This document shows positions 1-8,908 of a stretch of 64,000 nt of DNA, piece after piece. Under the pieces are notes generated by a model. It worked only from the letters and a program-made list of their open reading frames with translations. It ran no database searches and was not told the origin of the DNA. The stretch covers positions 482,714-546,713 of the forward strand of contig NZ_LR733556.1 in assembly GCF_902506265.1 (NCBI RefSeq), in the 5' to 3' direction. The position numbers were made by a program, and so were the translations under genes. The stretch comes from Flavobacterium sp. 9AF (GTDB lineage Bacteria; Bacteroidota; Bacteroidia; Flavobacteriales; Flavobacteriaceae). Numbering within the stretch: the stretch's first letter is position 1; the number at the start of each line of letters is the position of its first letter.

Positions 1-855
1 ATATTACTCTACCCTATTCTGTTTTTAATTTCTATTCTTCCATTCAAAGTATTTTATATATTCTCAGATATTATTTGCTTTATAATCTATAGAATTATTG
101 GATACAGAAAAAAGGTTGTCCGTAGTAATATTGCTCTAGCTCTTCCACATTTATCAAAAAAGGAAAGATTAATCATAGAGAAAAAATTCTACTCACATAT
201 GTGCGATATGTTTCTAGAAATGATAAAAACCATGTCTATTTCAAAAAAAGAAATTCAAAAAAGGTTTAAAATCACTAATTTAGATGTATATCTCGAACTT
301 GAGAAAAAAGATAAAAGTATTGCACTACTTTGCTCTCACTATGCTAGTTATGAATGGGTGATATCTATGAATTATTATATCCACTATAAAGGTTATGGTA
401 TTTACAAAAAAATTGCAAATAAACATTTCGACAAATTAGTACATAAAATACGCTCAAAGTTTAAAGCAAACCTCATTACTACTAAAGAAACCATTAAAGT
501 TATCGAAGAGAATCAAAGAAATGGAATATTAGGCATTTATGGTTTTGCCAGTGATCAATCTCCTAAATCGTATATCAAATCCCACTGGTATCAATTTATG
601 GGAATAGAAACACCTATACATGTAGGAGCTGAACTTTTAGCTAAACGATTAGACATGAATGTTATTTTTTTAAAAGTAAGAAAAGTGAAAAGAGGTTTTT
701 ACGAAGCTTCATTAGAAATTATGACAGAGAATGCAAAATCTATACCTAATTACGAAATATCTGAAGCTTTTATAAGAAAAGTGGAAGAACAAATTTATGA
801 AGCTCCAGAATATTACTTATGGACACATAAAAGATGGAAACATAAAAAAGAATAG
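1..855 (+). CDS. Lipid A biosynthesis acyltransferase (LpxL/HtrB-like), 5' end outside window
   Basis: The reading frame is open from base 1, so the gene starts upstream of the window; the first ATG in frame (199) is internal. The visible N-terminal part is a hydrophobic segment ending in an RKKVVRSNIALALP block, the usual start of the lysophospholipid acyltransferase fold of LpxL/HtrB. An HX4E catalytic motif (HYASYEW, codons near base 340) replaces the more common HX4D, as in other Bacteroidota members. The family transfers a secondary acyl chain to lipid A at the inner membrane. The gene ends two bases before rdgB, so the two are probably co-transcribed. Family assignment is firm; the exact acyl specificity cannot be read from sequence. 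Confidence 0.88.
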   Translation: MLLYPILFLISILPFKVFYIFSDIICFIIYRIIGYRKKVVRSNIALALPHLSKKERLIIEKKFYSHMCDMFLEMIKTMSISKKEIQKRFKITNLDVYLELEKKDKSIALLCSHYASYEWVISMNYYIHYKGYGIYKKIANKHFDKLVHKIRSKFKANLITTKETIKVIEENQRNGILGIYGFASDQSPKSYIKSHWYQFMGIETPIHVGAELLAKRLDMNVIFLKVRKVKRGFYEASLEIMTENAKSIPNYEISEAFIRKVEEQIYEAPEYYLWTHKRWKHKKE

Positions 856-857
856 AT

Positions 858-1439
858 ATGAAACTAGTATTTGCATCAAATAATAAAAATAAAATAGCTG
901 AAATTCAACAAATGATACCATCTGGAATAACAATTCTTAGCCTGGAAGATATTGGTTGCTTAGTTGATATTCCTGAAACAGCTAAAACTATTGAAGGAAA
1001 CGCTATTTTAAAAGCAAATTATGTTAGTGAAAATTTTGGTTATAACTGTTTCGCAGACGATACAGGCTTAGAAGTTGAAGCATTAGAAGGAGCACCAGGT
1101 GTCTATTCAGCAAGGTATGCAGGAGAGCATAAAAGCAACGAAGATAATATGAATAAACTTTTAGAAGAACTCCTTTTTTCTGCTAATAGAAATGCCCAAT
1201 TCAAAACTGTTATAGCTTTAAACATCGACAACACACAACACCTATTCACAGGAATTGCTTCAGGAAAAATTATTACAGAAAAAAAAGGAGATAAAGGTTT
1301 TGGTTATGATCCAATTTTCCAACCAAATGAACTAAATAAAACATTTGCAGAACTAAGTATGGAAGAAAAAAGCAAATACAGTCATAGAGCCAAAGCCATA
1401 AAACAATTACTTACTTTTTTACAAAAAAATTACCAGTAG
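858..1439 (+). CDS. rdgB: dITP/XTP pyrophosphatase, RdgB/HAM1 family
   Basis: 193 residues, the normal length. The protein opens with KLVFASNNKNKIAEI, the nucleotide-binding SNNxxK block of the HAM1 family, followed by FADDTGLEV with the metal-binding acidic residues (about 65-75), GVYSARYAG, and a C-terminal SHRAKA block. The enzyme hydrolyses noncanonical purine nucleoside triphosphates such as dITP and XTP to monophosphates in the cytoplasm and so cleans the nucleotide pool. It follows the acyltransferase with a two-base gap. Its last 29 bases overlap, tail to tail, the stop-proximal end of the TRIC-channel gene on the other strand, so no terminator fits between them. Confidence 0.95.
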   Translation: MKLVFASNNKNKIAEIQQMIPSGITILSLEDIGCLVDIPETAKTIEGNAILKANYVSENFGYNCFADDTGLEVEALEGAPGVYSARYAGEHKSNEDNMNKLLEELLFSANRNAQFKTVIALNIDNTQHLFTGIASGKIITEKKGDKGFGYDPIFQPNELNKTFAELSMEEKSKYSHRAKAIKQLLTFLQKNYQ

Positions 1440-2022
1440 GCAAACTCCAATTCATCTTAAATGAAATTATTCTACTAATAATGATAAAAACACATGTAAT
1501 CATATAAATCATATCTAATCTCATGTTCAAATCTATTAAAAGAAAAAACAACATACCTCCTAATATACTTAAGGTTGCATAAATTTCTTTTCGAAATAAC
1601 ACTGGAATCTCATTACACAAAATATCTCTTATTACACCTCCAAACGTTGCCGTTAATGCCCCTAAAACAACACAAATAACAGGATGCAATTCATGTTGAA
1701 TGCCTTTTTGAATACCCATTAAAGTAAAAACACCAAAACCAATTGTATCAAAAAGGAATAAAGACAACCTCAGTCTTTCTAAATAATTATTAAATAATAT
1801 AGATAATAAAAAACCAATAAAAATAATAACCAGATATTTTAGATCCAGCATCCAACCTACAGGTGTATTACCTATTAAAATATCTCTTAATGTTCCTCCT
1901 CCCAATGCAGTTACAAAAGCAATACAGTAAACTCCAAACAAATCTAATTTTTTATAAATTGCCGTTAAAGCACCAGAAATAGCAAATACAAGAGTCCCTA
2001 TTACATCTATAATTTCAATCAT
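1411..2022 (-). CDS. Trimeric intracellular cation channel (TRIC/YicG, UPF0126) family protein
   Basis: 203 residues with about seven hydrophobic segments. Two internally repeated halves each carry the glycine-rich GGGTLRDIL / GGVIRDIL motif (about residues 40-50 and 128-136) that defines the UPF0126/TRIC family. Prokaryotic TRIC proteins form homotrimeric potassium channels in the inner membrane. The gene overlaps rdgB by 29 bases in convergent orientation. The C-terminal residues encoded within the overlap (TGNFFVKK) are the antisense of the rdgB end. No partner gene is evident. Confidence 0.88.
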   Translation of the reverse strand: MIEIIDVIGTLVFAISGALTAIYKKLDLFGVYCIAFVTALGGGTLRDILIGNTPVGWMLDLKYLVIIFIGFLLSILFNNYLERLRLSLFLFDTIGFGVFTLMGIQKGIQHELHPVICVVLGALTATFGGVIRDILCNEIPVLFRKEIYATLSILGGMLFFLLIDLNMRLDMIYMITCVFIIISRIISFKMNWSLPTGNFFVKK

Positions 2023-2194
2023 ATATAATTTAACTTCAGATAAATATTATTAATTGCAAAATTATCTAATAATGATGCAATTCTATTGGTAAAAACTATA
2101 AAAAAAGACTTTTTTAAAATAACAAACTTATCAAAAAAACACAATTGTTTGAAAATCAATCAAAAACAAATTAGTTTATCCAATTAATTAAATA

Positions 2195-2202
2195 TACCTT
2201 TG
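2195..2202 (+). promoter_or_regulatory. Promoter -7 element TACCTTTG upstream of DEAD-box helicase
   Basis: Perfect match to the Bacteroidota -7 consensus TAnnTTTG, 20 bases before the helicase start codon, giving a very short leader. The region before the ATG (AAAATATTTT) has no Shine-Dalgarno, as is usual in this phylum. A clear TTTG element at the -33 distance was not found. Confidence 0.6.
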
Positions 2203-2222
2203 CACCCAATTTAAAATATTTT

Positions 2223-4067
2223 ATGAATAAATTTGAACAATTAGGTCTAAACGAATCGCTTCTGCTCGCGATTAAAGACCTTGGATTTGAGAATCCATCG
2301 GAAGTACAGGAAAAAGCGATTCCCCTATTATTGGAAAAAGACACAGACATTGTAGCTTTAGCTCAAACCGGAACGGGCAAAACAGCTGCATTTGGTTTTC
2401 CGCTTATTCAAAAAATTGATGCTGAAAATAGAGACACACAAGCATTAATTTTATCGCCTACAAGAGAGTTATGTCTTCAAATTACAAATGAGATTAAGCT
2501 ATACTCTAAATACATTAAAGGATTAAACACTGTTGCCATTTATGGTGGTGCCAGTATTACTGAACAAGCTAACCAAATTAGAAGAGGTGCACAAATCATA
2601 GTTGCTACTCCTGGAAGAATGCAGGACATGATTAATCGAAGTATGGTTAATATTAAAAATATTAATTACTGCGTACTTGATGAAGCGGATGAAATGTTAA
2701 ATATGGGATTCTATGAAGATATTACCTCAATTTTATCAGATACGCCAAAAGAAAAGAGTACTTGGTTATTCTCTGCCACAATGCCACAAGAAGTTGCGCG
2801 TATTGCAAAAGAATTCATGAGAAAACCTTTAGAAATCACTGTTGGTCACAAAAACTCAGGTAATGAGAATGTTTCTCACGAATTTTACTTAGTAAGTGCA
2901 CGTGATCGTTATGAAGCCTTAAAACGTTTAGCTGATGCTAACCCTGATATTTTTTCAGTAGTATTTTGTAGAACCAAAAGAGATACACAAGCAGTAGCTG
3001 AAAAATTAATCGAAGACGGTTATAGTGCTGCAGCATTACACGGAGATTTATCACAAGCGCAAAGAGATGCTGTAATGAAATCGTTCAGAGGAAGACAAAT
3101 TCAAATGCTTGTAGCAACCGATGTAGCAGCGAGAGGAATTGATGTAGATGATGTAACTCACGTTATTAACTATCAATTACCGGATGAAGTAGAAACATAT
3201 ACCCATCGTTCAGGTAGAACAGGACGTGCAGGAAAATCAGGAACCTCTTTAGTAATTATTACCAAAAGTGAATTGCGCAAGATTTCTCAAATAGAGCGCA
3301 TTATTAAAACAAAGTTTGAAGAAAAACCAATTCCTTCAGGAATAGAAATTTGTCAAATTCAGTTATTTCATTTAGCAAATCGAATTAAAGATGTGGAGGT
3401 CGATCATGAAATTGATGCCTATTTACCTGCAATTGAAGAAGTTTTAAAAGATATTCCTAAAGAAGAATTAATTAAAAAAATGGTTTCTGTAGAGTTTAAT
3501 CGTTTTATTAATTATTATAAAAAGTCTAAGGATATTACTTCAGAAGGAAATAACAGAAGAGAAACTGGTGTAATTCCTACAGATGGTGCGGTTCGTTTCT
3601 TTATCAACATTGGTTCAAGAGACAATTTTGATTGGATGACTTTGAAAGATTTCTTAAGAGACACTTTAGATTTAGGACGTGATGATGTATTTAAAGTAGA
3701 TGTTAAAGAAGGTTTTTCATTTTTCAACACAGATGCTTCTTTAGCTCCAAAAGTAATGGAAGTTCTTAACGCATTTAGTTTACAAGGTAGAAAAATTAAT
3801 GTTGAAATCTCTAAAAATGAAGGAGGATCAAACTCTAGAAGAAGAGATCACAACGGGCGTGGAGGAGACAAACGTTCCAGTGGAAACTTTAGAGGAGGAG
3901 ACAGAAATAGAGAAGAAAGACGTTATGGAGGAAACGAAAGAAAATCTAGCGATCGTAAATTTGAATCAAAAAAATCAGGTGACGGAGACAGAAGAGGTAG
4001 AAGAAATGATAGCGGAAATTCTAACGGTTTCTTTGAAAAAGCAAAACGTTCAAGAAGAAGTAACTAA
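2223..4067 (+). CDS. DEAD-box ATP-dependent RNA helicase (DeaD/CsdA type)
   Basis: 614 residues. Motifs in order: Q motif (GFENPSEVQEKAI, near 20-33), Walker A AQTGTGKT (about 47-54), PTRELC, TPGR, DEAD (about 153-156), SAT, then the second RecA domain with HGDLSQAQRD, ARGIDVDDV and HRSGRTGRAG. A DbpA/CsdA-type RNA-binding domain covers roughly 460-540 (FINIGSRDNFDW). The C-terminal 80 residues are an R/G/S/N-rich basic tail typical of cold-shock and ribosome-assembly helicases. It unwinds RNA duplexes with ATP and probably acts in ribosome assembly or mRNA decay. It stands alone with its own promoter. The specific paralogue name (deaD, rhlE or csdA) is uncertain, but the RNA-binding domain favours DeaD. 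Confidence 0.93.
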   Translation: MNKFEQLGLNESLLLAIKDLGFENPSEVQEKAIPLLLEKDTDIVALAQTGTGKTAAFGFPLIQKIDAENRDTQALILSPTRELCLQITNEIKLYSKYIKGLNTVAIYGGASITEQANQIRRGAQIIVATPGRMQDMINRSMVNIKNINYCVLDEADEMLNMGFYEDITSILSDTPKEKSTWLFSATMPQEVARIAKEFMRKPLEITVGHKNSGNENVSHEFYLVSARDRYEALKRLADANPDIFSVVFCRTKRDTQAVAEKLIEDGYSAAALHGDLSQAQRDAVMKSFRGRQIQMLVATDVAARGIDVDDVTHVINYQLPDEVETYTHRSGRTGRAGKSGTSLVIITKSELRKISQIERIIKTKFEEKPIPSGIEICQIQLFHLANRIKDVEVDHEIDAYLPAIEEVLKDIPKEELIKKMVSVEFNRFINYYKKSKDITSEGNNRRETGVIPTDGAVRFFINIGSRDNFDWMTLKDFLRDTLDLGRDDVFKVDVKEGFSFFNTDASLAPKVMEVLNAFSLQGRKINVEISKNEGGSNSRRRDHNGRGGDKRSSGNFRGGDRNREERRYGGNERKSSDRKFESKKSGDGDRRGRRNDSGNSNGFFEKAKRSRRSN

Positions 4068-4132
4068 AAACCCATTTCGTTAATTTTCTTATAAATTAAC
4101 AATAAGACTGTAAATTATCTCTTTATGATTCG

Positions 4133-4140
4133 TATTTTTG
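4133..4140 (+). promoter_or_regulatory. Promoter -7 element TATTTTTG
   Basis: Perfect TAnnTTTG match 16 bases before the ATG of the carboxypeptidase-like-domain gene at 4157. No TTTG element was found at the proper upstream distance. Confidence 0.5.
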
Positions 4141-4156
4141 AATCAATATTTAAACC

Positions 4157-4930
4157 ATGAGATATTTTACAGTCTTTTTATTTATTATCCTGTCACATAA
4201 CCTAATTGGCCAGACAGATACTTTAACAACAACTATACAAGGAACTGTTGTACATAGTCAAACAAAATTGCCTATGAATAATGTACACGTTATTAATACT
4301 ACAAAAGTTACTGGAACAATTACAGATGGTAATGGTTTTTTTGAGTTAGTAGCAAAAGCAAATGATACACTTCTTTTTTCCTATTTAGGTTTTGAAACAA
4401 TCAAAGTGAAAGTGACTCACGATTGGGTAAAAAATAAAACTTCAAAAGTTTCTCTTACAGAAAAAGCTTATGCATTAGAAGAAGTAGTTATTTCTAAATA
4501 TAACCTCACTGGATATGTAGAAGTTGACACCAAATTAATCCCCGTTTCAGAAAGTGACTACCGTTATAGTATTTCAGGTTTAGACGCAGGTTATGAAGCT
4601 GGAAGTAAATCACCTAGTGCAGTTACAAAAGTTTTAGGCGCCATTTTTAATCCTGCTGATTTCTTATATAATGCTTTTGGTAAACGTCCTAAACAAATGC
4701 GTAAACTCAAGGAAATGAAAAAAGATGATACCGTAAGAGAGTTGTTAGCCACTAAATTTGATAGAGAAACATTAGCTGCCTTATTAGAAATTGATAAAGA
4801 CGATATTCCATTAATTCTTCAAAATTGTAATTATTCACAATACTTTATTAAAACTGCTAACGATTTACAAATCTTGGAAGCAATTAGTTCTTGTTATGAA
4901 GAATATAAGATTCTGAAAAAGAATAAATAA
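4157..4930 (+). CDS. Secreted protein with N-terminal carboxypeptidase-like regulatory domain
   Basis: 257 residues. A signal peptide (about 1-18, ending in NLIGQ) is followed by a CarboxypepD_reg-like beta-sandwich (about 26-105: IQGTVVHSQTKLPMNNVHV, GTITDGNGFFEL, FSYLGFE) ending in LEEVVI, as at the start of SusC-like TonB receptors. No plug or barrel follows; the remaining 150 residues are charged and of unknown fold, with an FNPADFLYNAFGKRPKQ stretch. The family is common in Flavobacteriaceae. The protein is probably periplasmic or outer-membrane associated. No function beyond the domain can be claimed. Confidence 0.78.
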   Translation: MRYFTVFLFIILSHNLIGQTDTLTTTIQGTVVHSQTKLPMNNVHVINTTKVTGTITDGNGFFELVAKANDTLLFSYLGFETIKVKVTHDWVKNKTSKVSLTEKAYALEEVVISKYNLTGYVEVDTKLIPVSESDYRYSISGLDAGYEAGSKSPSAVTKVLGAIFNPADFLYNAFGKRPKQMRKLKEMKKDDTVRELLATKFDRETLAALLEIDKDDIPLILQNCNYSQYFIKTANDLQILEAISSCYEEYKILKKNK

Positions 4931-5359
4931 ACCATTTTCATTTTTATAAATAATTGTTACAAAAGTCATAATCTTTTAAATTGTATTAAAAATTTAAGAT
5001 TGTTTCAACTTTATATCAATTAAAGATGAATTATTTTTAGATTCGGAAATAGAAGATTCAACTGAATTAAATAAATTTTAAAGTCAAAAAACAAAACTTT
5101 TCGAATACATTCTTATTTCGGAATATTTCATAAGCTAAGAATAAAAATTAAATAGGAATTTTGTAAATATCTTTTATTAAATAAATAGTATCATAATAAA
5201 TCTATATTACTTCTTTTAATTAAATCCTAAACTTTAACAAAAAATACATTTTATATGTACGCATAATATCTTCTGTTTTAATACTTTAGTAAAATAATTA
5301 TCTATTTTTTCAGAAAATAATAATTATGACAAACTATCAACATTAACAAACTCTGTATT
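4931..5359. other. 429-base AT-rich gap without a clear gene
   Basis: No ORF of convincing length. A stretch around 5020-5082 (plus frame reading about 28 codons, ending in a TAA at the AATAAATTTTAA) has protein-like composition (DELFLDSEIEDSTELNKF) and could be the tail of a lost gene, but it has no start and could be chance. No terminator or promoter with a full consensus was seen. Confidence 0.4.
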
Positions 5360-5797
5360 ATGCAAAAAAAACTACATTTTCTATTGTTCTTAGGAATGAT
5401 AGTATTTGGGACTAATACTTATTCCCAAGAAGAAAAAAACTTTTCACAAGAAGAATTACACATTTTTGTAAAAATTTACAATTACCAATTGAATCATCCT
5501 TTTGATTTAATCGATTCGATGCAAAAAGCATTTGAAAAAACAACCCTGTCAAAAGAAAGAATGACAACTTTACTCCAAGCTCAATTTGCAGGAAATGAAG
5601 TGGAACTAACTTTATCAGAAAAGAATGAATTAGAAAAAATTAAAGTTGCAATGGAAAAAGATTATGCTTTATATAAAACTAATTTCAATTCGTTTATTAC
5701 TCTAAATAAAATGAACCCTACTAGGTATTTAGAGATTGAAAAATATTTTCATTCTAATCATGATTTTCAAAATAAAGTAGCCTATTTATATCAATAA
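5360..5797 (+). CDS. Small secreted protein of unknown function
   Basis: 145 residues. A signal peptide (about 1-22, FGTNTYSQ) is followed by an all-helical, charged mature part. Helical segments near 30-60 and 80-115 (LSEKNELEKIKVAMEKDYALYKTNF) resemble the small helical DUF4168-like exported proteins, but the match is weak and from memory. It lies 25 bases upstream of the T9SS esterase and may be co-transcribed. Secretion is well supported; function is unknown. Confidence 0.7.
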   Translation: MQKKLHFLLFLGMIVFGTNTYSQEEKNFSQEELHIFVKIYNYQLNHPFDLIDSMQKAFEKTTLSKERMTTLLQAQFAGNEVELTLSEKNELEKIKVAMEKDYALYKTNFNSFITLNKMNPTRYLEIEKYFHSNHDFQNKVAYLYQ

Positions 5798-5822
5798 GTC
5801 ATTTCTAATTAAATTTTTTAAA

Positions 5823-7394
5823 ATGAAAAAATATATATTCTCAATTTGTGGAGTACTATGCCTTGTACTTACAAGTTTAGGTCAATCATTGCCTAATCGC
5901 TACTTACAAAATGTTTTCAATACTATTCAAACCAATAAAGATGTTGTATTTAGCACAAATATTCCTACTGTAAAATCTTTCAATCTCTTCGGAAATTTCT
6001 TAGCTTATGAAGATACATACGGACAAGTATCAACTACTTTAAAAATGAATATTTATATACCTAAAAATGATACGCTTACTAGAAGACCTGTTATTATATT
6101 TGCTTTCGGAGGTGGATTTGTAAATGGTAGTAGAAACGAAGCAAGCATGGTTAAATTATGTGAAACTTTTGCTAAGAAAGGGTTCGTAACTGCTAGTATA
6201 GACTATCGCTTAGGCATGAATATTGGAGATGAAGAATTATCTAAAAGAGCTGTGTACAGAGCTTTACAAGATGGCAGATCAGCTGTGCGTTTCTTTCGAA
6301 AAAATGCTTCACTTTATGGTATTGACCCTAATCAAATTTATATTTCTGGTCATAGTGCAGGTGCATTTCTAGCTTATCAAGCGGTTTATTTAGATAAGGA
6401 CTCAGAAAGACCAACTTCTACTAGAAATTATTTTGGCCGACCCGATTTAGGTGCTTTAGATGCCATTGGTGATAATAAGACTTATGCAAACGGAAACTTA
6501 GTTAGCGGCGCAGCAAATGGTGTAATGGGATTTGCTGGTGCAATTGGAGATTTAAATTATATTGAAAATTCTAATGATACACCTGGAATTTATTTTCATA
6601 GTTCAAATGACAGCACAGTACCTTTTAATTGCGGTGAACCTTTTTCTTATATAAGTTGGCTACCAGGATTAAATTTACCTACTGTCTATGGAAGTAATTT
6701 AATGAACAAAAGAGCAAATCAAACAAATACAATACATTCTTTTTATTCTTATTCAAATCGTGGTCATAATGTACATTTTGATGGGACTAATTTATATTCA
6801 GACATTAGTATAAATGGATCACAATTTTTTTATGATAACTTTTTAAAACCTAATGTAACTACCATAAATGGTTATAGTTCAATTTGTAGCACTTGTTTAA
6901 CACAAGATTATTATCTACCAGGAAATGCTTTTTATTACGATTGGCAAATTACAGGTGGAACTTTTACAAATGTAAATCCATATAGTAATATTGTTACTGT
7001 TAACTGGGATGCTAGTGCTGTTATTAAAACAATTAGTGTAACTCCTTACAGTAGGCAATTAGCAAAAGTGCCCACTCTAGAGCTTGAAGTTGCAATAAAT
7101 TCTAGAGGTTTTGCAAAAAACGATACACAATTACAAAAATCCGACAATACCCTTTTGTTCCCAAATCCATTTAATGAAGACCTAGAGTTAAACATTACAA
7201 GTACATATAGAGGAAATATTGAACTTTTAATTTACGACCTCACTGGACGTCTTATTACAGATAGAAAAATAATTAAATCAGAAGAAAACATAACTGAAAA
7301 CATAGGAAATGACTTTAAAAATTCAGGCTTATATATCATTCAAATAAATACTGATAAAATGGAGCCCACAATTTATAAAGTATTAAAACAATAA
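5823..7394 (+). CDS. Secreted alpha/beta-hydrolase (carboxylesterase-like) with T9SS C-terminal sorting domain
   Basis: 523 residues. Signal peptide 1-20 (LTSLGQ). The alpha/beta-hydrolase core spans about 60-340: a GGGF oxyanion-type loop near 96-99, the nucleophile elbow GHSAG with Ser178, and a likely catalytic His in SNRGHNVHF near 315. A beta-rich linker follows, then a type A T9SS sorting domain from about 445 (LLFPNPFNEDLEL, LIYDLTGRLI, SGLYIIQI). It should hydrolyse ester bonds outside the cell after export by the type IX system. Polyester, xylan-acetyl or lipid esterase roles are all possible. The terminator at 7419 follows. Confidence 0.87.
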   Translation: MKKYIFSICGVLCLVLTSLGQSLPNRYLQNVFNTIQTNKDVVFSTNIPTVKSFNLFGNFLAYEDTYGQVSTTLKMNIYIPKNDTLTRRPVIIFAFGGGFVNGSRNEASMVKLCETFAKKGFVTASIDYRLGMNIGDEELSKRAVYRALQDGRSAVRFFRKNASLYGIDPNQIYISGHSAGAFLAYQAVYLDKDSERPTSTRNYFGRPDLGALDAIGDNKTYANGNLVSGAANGVMGFAGAIGDLNYIENSNDTPGIYFHSSNDSTVPFNCGEPFSYISWLPGLNLPTVYGSNLMNKRANQTNTIHSFYSYSNRGHNVHFDGTNLYSDISINGSQFFYDNFLKPNVTTINGYSSICSTCLTQDYYLPGNAFYYDWQITGGTFTNVNPYSNIVTVNWDASAVIKTISVTPYSRQLAKVPTLELEVAINSRGFAKNDTQLQKSDNTLLFPNPFNEDLELNITSTYRGNIELLIYDLTGRLITDRKIIKSEENITENIGNDFKNSGLYIIQINTDKMEPTIYKVLKQ

Positions 7395-7418
7395 TTTAAG
7401 TAGTTAGTTTTGATTAAT

Positions 7419-7455
7419 GAGGCTTGCTGATTCTATATTAGCAGGTCTCTCTTTA
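7419..7455. terminator. Hairpin between convergent genes
   Basis: Stem of GAGGCTTGCT (7419-7428) with AGCAGGTCTC (7440-7449), including two G-U pairs, between the esterase and the convergent trmH gene. The T-tract is poor, so termination strength is uncertain. Confidence 0.5.
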
Positions 7456-7456
7456 C

Positions 7457-8137
7457 TTAAATAGTATCATAAAATTTATTTTCAATAAATTCAATATCTT
7501 TAATCGATTTTCTGGTCCAATCTAATCTCTTTTCAAGTATTTCCATTTCTGTTAATTTCCAATCTATATTTGAATTTCTTAATCTATTGGTTATATCTTG
7601 AATTATAATTGCAGCTGAAACAGAAATATTAAGGCTTTCTGTAAATCCAACCATAGGAATCTTTAAAAAACCATCTGCTTCTTTTATAACTTCCTCAGAC
7701 AAACCCGCTCTTTCAGTTCCAAAAAAGACAGCTGATTTTTTAGTAATATCAAAATCATGAAGCAGGCAAGAATCATTATGAGGAGTTGCAGCAATAATTT
7801 GATACCCTTTCTCTTTTAAATTATGAATGCAAGAATGAATAGTTGAAAAACGATTTACATCTACCCATTTTTGTGCCCCCATAGCAATTTCTTTATCGAT
7901 TCTTTTTCCAAATCGTTGTTCAATTACATGCAATTCTTGAATACCAAAAACTTCACAGCTTCTCATAACTGCGCTAGTATTATGCAATTGATAAACATCT
8001 TCCATGGCAACCGTAAAATGCCTTGTTCTATATTTTAAAATTTCAATAAAACGTTGCTTCCTGTTTTCTGAAATAAACCCTTCTAAATATTCTAATAATG
8101 CTAAATCTTTCATTGAGGCCAAATTTAACAAAGCCAA
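7457..8137 (-). CDS. trmH: tRNA (guanosine-2'-O-)-methyltransferase, SpoU/TrmH family
   Basis: 226 residues. The three SPOUT motifs are present: motif 1 HNTSAVMRSCEVFG (about 50-63) with the catalytic Arg, motif 2 FGTERAGLSEEV (about 138-149), and motif 3 SLNISVSAAI (about 167-176), which form the trefoil-knot SAM site. The KWVDVNRF and C-terminal RLDWTRKSI blocks match TrmH rather than RlmB or TrmL. It methylates the ribose of G18 in tRNAs. Single gene, convergent with the esterase. Confidence 0.88.
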   Translation of the reverse strand: MALLNLASMKDLALLEYLEGFISENRKQRFIEILKYRTRHFTVAMEDVYQLHNTSAVMRSCEVFGIQELHVIEQRFGKRIDKEIAMGAQKWVDVNRFSTIHSCIHNLKEKGYQIIAATPHNDSCLLHDFDITKKSAVFFGTERAGLSEEVIKEADGFLKIPMVGFTESLNISVSAAIIIQDITNRLRNSNIDWKLTEMEILEKRLDWTRKSIKDIEFIENKFYDTI

Positions 8138-8377
8138 GCATAAATTAAAAATTATAACAAATTATTATTTAATTTTCTCATTTTTTTGATGTAGCCAATT
8201 AATAAAAACTATTCAGTAAGGCATTTAAAAATTGAATATTTAAAAGAAAGGACTTCTTCAGTTACCTTATATAAAACATTACTACTTGTTAATAATAAAA
8301 AATATAATTATTTACATAAAAGTTTGATTTTAAAAATGATGTTTTTTTGGTATATTAGCCATAACTTAAAAAATTCT

Positions 8378-8908
8378 ATGGAACAAGAAATATTAGTAAA
8401 AGAATTACTTAGTAAAAGTGATCGATCGTTTACCTTGTTATATGACAATTATTCAAAAAGTTTGTATGCTGTAATCTATAATTTAATCAAAAACCGAGAA
8501 GAAGCGGAAGATGTGCTTCAAGAAGTTTTTGTAAAAATCTGGAATAATATTGAATCTTATAACGAGTCTAAAGGTAGACTTTATACATGGATGCTTAATA
8601 TAGCTCGAAATACAACAATCGATAAGTTACGTTCAAAAGGGTATAATAATAGTCAAAAAAACCAATCTGCTGAGAACTTCGTATATCTATTTGAAGATAA
8701 TTCGAAGATTGTTAACAGAATAGATGCCATTGGAATTAGTCGGTTTATAAAAAAATTAAAGCCGAAGTGTATTCAAATCATTGAATTATTATTTTTTCAA
8801 GGATACACACAACAAGAAGCATCTGAAGAATTAGAAATCCCATTAGGAACTGTAAAAACGCAAAATAGAAATTGCATGAACGAATTAAGAACAATGATCA
8901 ATGAATAG
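8378..8908 (+). CDS. RNA polymerase ECF-type sigma-70 factor
   Basis: 176 residues from the ATG at 8378. An earlier in-frame ATG at 8324 would add 18 hydrophobic residues that do not fit the family, so it is rejected. Region 2 (about 25-95) contains REEAEDVLQEVFVKIW and YTWMLNIARNTTIDKLR; region 4 (about 120-170) contains the QIIELLFFQGYTQQEASEELEIPLGTVKTQNR helix-turn-helix. The stop codon overlaps the start of the next gene (anti-sigma) by eight bases, so the two are translationally coupled. It directs transcription of an unknown regulon and is held by the membrane anti-sigma factor. Confidence 0.93.
   Translation: MEQEILVKELLSKSDRSFTLLYDNYSKSLYAVIYNLIKNREEAEDVLQEVFVKIWNNIESYNESKGRLYTWMLNIARNTTIDKLRSKGYNNSQKNQSAENFVYLFEDNSKIVNRIDAIGISRFIKKLKPKCIQIIELLFFQGYTQQEASEELEIPLGTVKTQNRNCMNELRTMINE

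Noticed and set aside
3799..4083. 94-codon plus-strand ORF in another frame over the helicase C-terminus
   Set aside because: Caused by purine-rich RGG-tail codons of the helicase gene; no start or separate function.
8324..8377. 18-residue N-terminal extension of the ECF sigma factor
   Set aside because: Hydrophobic, lies in the promoter region, and the family starts at the ATG at 8378.
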